From the NCBI GenBank assembly GCA_946886875.1, contig CAMPJN010000235.1, positions 1 through 6,256 of the forward strand: a stretch of DNA of 6,256 nucleotides. The letters run 5' to 3'. The notes under the pieces are model-generated. The model did not search any database and had not been told where the DNA came from. It was given only the letters and a program-made list of their open reading frames with translations. Position 1 is the stretch's first letter; each line of letters begins with the position of its first letter. The DNA comes from an uncultured Pseudomonas sp. (GTDB lineage: Bacteria; Pseudomonadota; Gammaproteobacteria; Pseudomonadales; Pseudomonadaceae). The translations under genes were made by a program, and so were the position numbers. This document shows positions 5,598 to 6,256 of the stretch, in pieces.

Positions 5598-5626
5598 ACA
5601 AGCAGCGGCGAACGCTGCCGACTTGT
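5598..5626. other. Bulged composite stem-loop in the intergenic region
   Basis: ACAAG (5598-5602) pairs with CTTGT (5622-5626), and CAGCG (5603-5607) pairs with CGCTG (5613-5617). The loop is GCGAA and a 4-base bulge (5618-5621) interrupts one side. The total is ten base pairs. No T-tract follows. Its role is unknown. Confidence 0.3.
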
Positions 5627-5715
5627 ATAGGGATTGAACAATTTGCTCAGGAGTTCCGCGGCTCGGCGATACACATAAGACAAGAGCGCCTCGGCCTGCC
5701 GCCGACGCCGCTGCT

Positions 5716-5747
5716 CTCAACCATCACCCATCTGGGCGATGGTTGAG
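5716..5747. other. Strong hairpin upstream of the exported hydrolase gene
   Basis: CTCAACCATC-A-CCC (5716-5729) pairs with GGG-C-GATGGTTGAG (5734-5747) around ATCT. Thirteen of fourteen positions pair, with one A-C mismatch. There is no T-tract on either strand, so it is not an intrinsic terminator. It ends 58 bases before the start codon at 5806 and could be a 5'-leader structure or a dyad operator. Confidence 0.5.
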
Positions 5748-5805
5748 GGTAGGGTGGTCACTACACTTCGTCGGCCCCCATAACAACAAGAACGGGTCAG
5801 ACACC

Positions 5806-6256
5806 ATGCGTAAGTTTCTTCTGCTTTGCCTGCTGGCAATCGGCTTCACCGCCGAGGCGGCCACGGGTGTATTTCCGGACAGCACCTTCAACAACCTCGA
5901 CTACGGCCTCTACTGGTTTGGTTACGGCGACAGTTGGCAAAAGGCCCAGCCGGGCTACAGCAATGCCTACTACAGCGCCAGCAAGCCTACGGTGATCTAC
6001 GTTCACGGCTGGCAGAACGGCTCGTCGACCAACAAGAATCGCGAAACCTTCAATCGTCTGGATGCCGGCGGCCCCAATCTGGACCTGGCCCACGCCTGGC
6101 TCGCGGCGGGTTACAACGTCGGCATTCTCTATTGGAACCAGTTCGCCGACGAAGGCGAGGTCAAGGACGCCGAGGCCAAGATCTGGACCGCCAGCGGCCC
6201 CCGCGCCATGCGCTGGCGCAACGCCAGCGGCGCCTACAGCAGCGGGCCGACGCAAT
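5806..6256 (+). CDS. Exported alpha/beta-hydrolase-like (lipase-like) protein, 5' part only
   Basis: An open frame from ATG 5806 runs 150 codons to the window edge without a stop, so the C-terminus is missing. Residues 1-18 are a clear Sec signal peptide: MRK, then a hydrophobic core LLLCLLAIGF, then AEA before the probable cleavage site. Residues 61-69 (PTVIYVHGW) are a beta-strand ending in the HG(W) motif that forms the oxyanion hole in lipases and related alpha/beta hydrolases. YNVGILYWNQF (103-113) looks like the next core strand. The nucleophile elbow (GXSXG) would lie beyond the edge. The ribosome site is weak (GGGT about 10 bases upstream). Likely periplasmic or secreted; substrate unknown. 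A long open frame on the opposite strand (5797-6255) is a GC-driven shadow. Confidence 0.8.
   Translation, partial: MRKFLLLCLLAIGFTAEAATGVFPDSTFNNLDYGLYWFGYGDSWQKAQPGYSNAYYSASKPTVIYVHGWQNGSSTNKNRETFNRLDAGGPNLDLAHAWLAAGYNVGILYWNQFADEGEVKDAEAKIWTASGPRAMRWRNASGAYSSGPTQ

Larger units (their letters stand above)
5448..5805. other. Divergent intergenic region, no gene seen
   Basis: This AT-rich then GC-rich stretch separates the sulfide operon from the exported hydrolase gene. It holds the palindrome and three hairpins listed separately. I found no convincing sigma-70 pair for either direction, no GG-N10-GC sigma-54 site and no small ORF with a ribosome site. The + strand promoter of the hydrolase gene must lie here or inside the hairpin zone. 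Confidence 0.5.

Noticed and set aside
5797..6255. 152-aa open frame on the minus strand at the right edge
   Set aside because: It is the complement of a + strand gene with a clear signal peptide and HGW motif. Its own translation is low-complexity Val/Gly/Ala-rich with no domain, and it runs off the edge.
1..6256. CRISPR array, insertion sequence, tRNA or rRNA
   Set aside because: I saw no regularly spaced direct repeats, no transposase-like frame with terminal repeats, and no cloverleaf or rRNA-like segment on either strand.

Overview
The window looks like Pseudomonas sensu lato or a close relative. It is GC-rich with compact, translationally coupled genes, Pseudomonas-like protein sequences and a Gac/Rsm-type small RNA. 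This is inferred from sequence character only; no database search was possible.

Left part (1-967). The tail of an unidentified + strand gene ends at 62 and is followed by an intrinsic terminator and a degenerate GTAGCCCGGAT-type inverted repeat. On the minus strand, 295-406 holds a roughly 112-nt small RNA with six GGA motifs. Four small hairpins each place a GGA in the apical loop, and a UUCG-capped terminator with a U6 tail closes the RNA. This is the architecture of RsmX/Y/Z sponges for the translational repressor RsmA/CsrA. A GacA-like upstream element lies about 65 nt upstream of the predicted start. Diverging from it is a 133-aa unknown protein (566-967) with an N-terminal CX4CXC cysteine cluster.

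Middle (5416 down to 925, minus strand). A tight sulfide-oxidation operon contains, in order, a persulfide dioxygenase (ETHE1-like metallo-beta-lactamase fold), a DUF442/rhodanese-like domain fused to a type II sulfide:quinone oxidoreductase, and a SulP-family anion transporter with a STAS domain. A possible 33-aa mini-ORF is coupled to the end of the transporter. The gaps are 9 nt between the first two genes, a 4-nt ATGA overlap between the next two, and a 1-nt TGATG overlap before the mini-ORF. The inferred route is H2S to protein/glutathione persulfide (SQR, electrons to quinone), then sulfite (PDO), with possible sulfur transfer by the DUF442 domain and movement of the oxyanion by SulP. 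A CsoR/CstR-like inverted repeat (ATACCC-N4-GGGTAT) lies just upstream of the first gene and suggests repression relieved by sulfide or persulfide. No regulator gene is present in the window.

Right part (5417-6256). A 389-bp divergent intergenic region carries the operator, a 12-bp palindrome and several hairpins. It is followed by the 5' end of a + strand gene for an exported alpha/beta-hydrolase-like protein, cut by the window edge.
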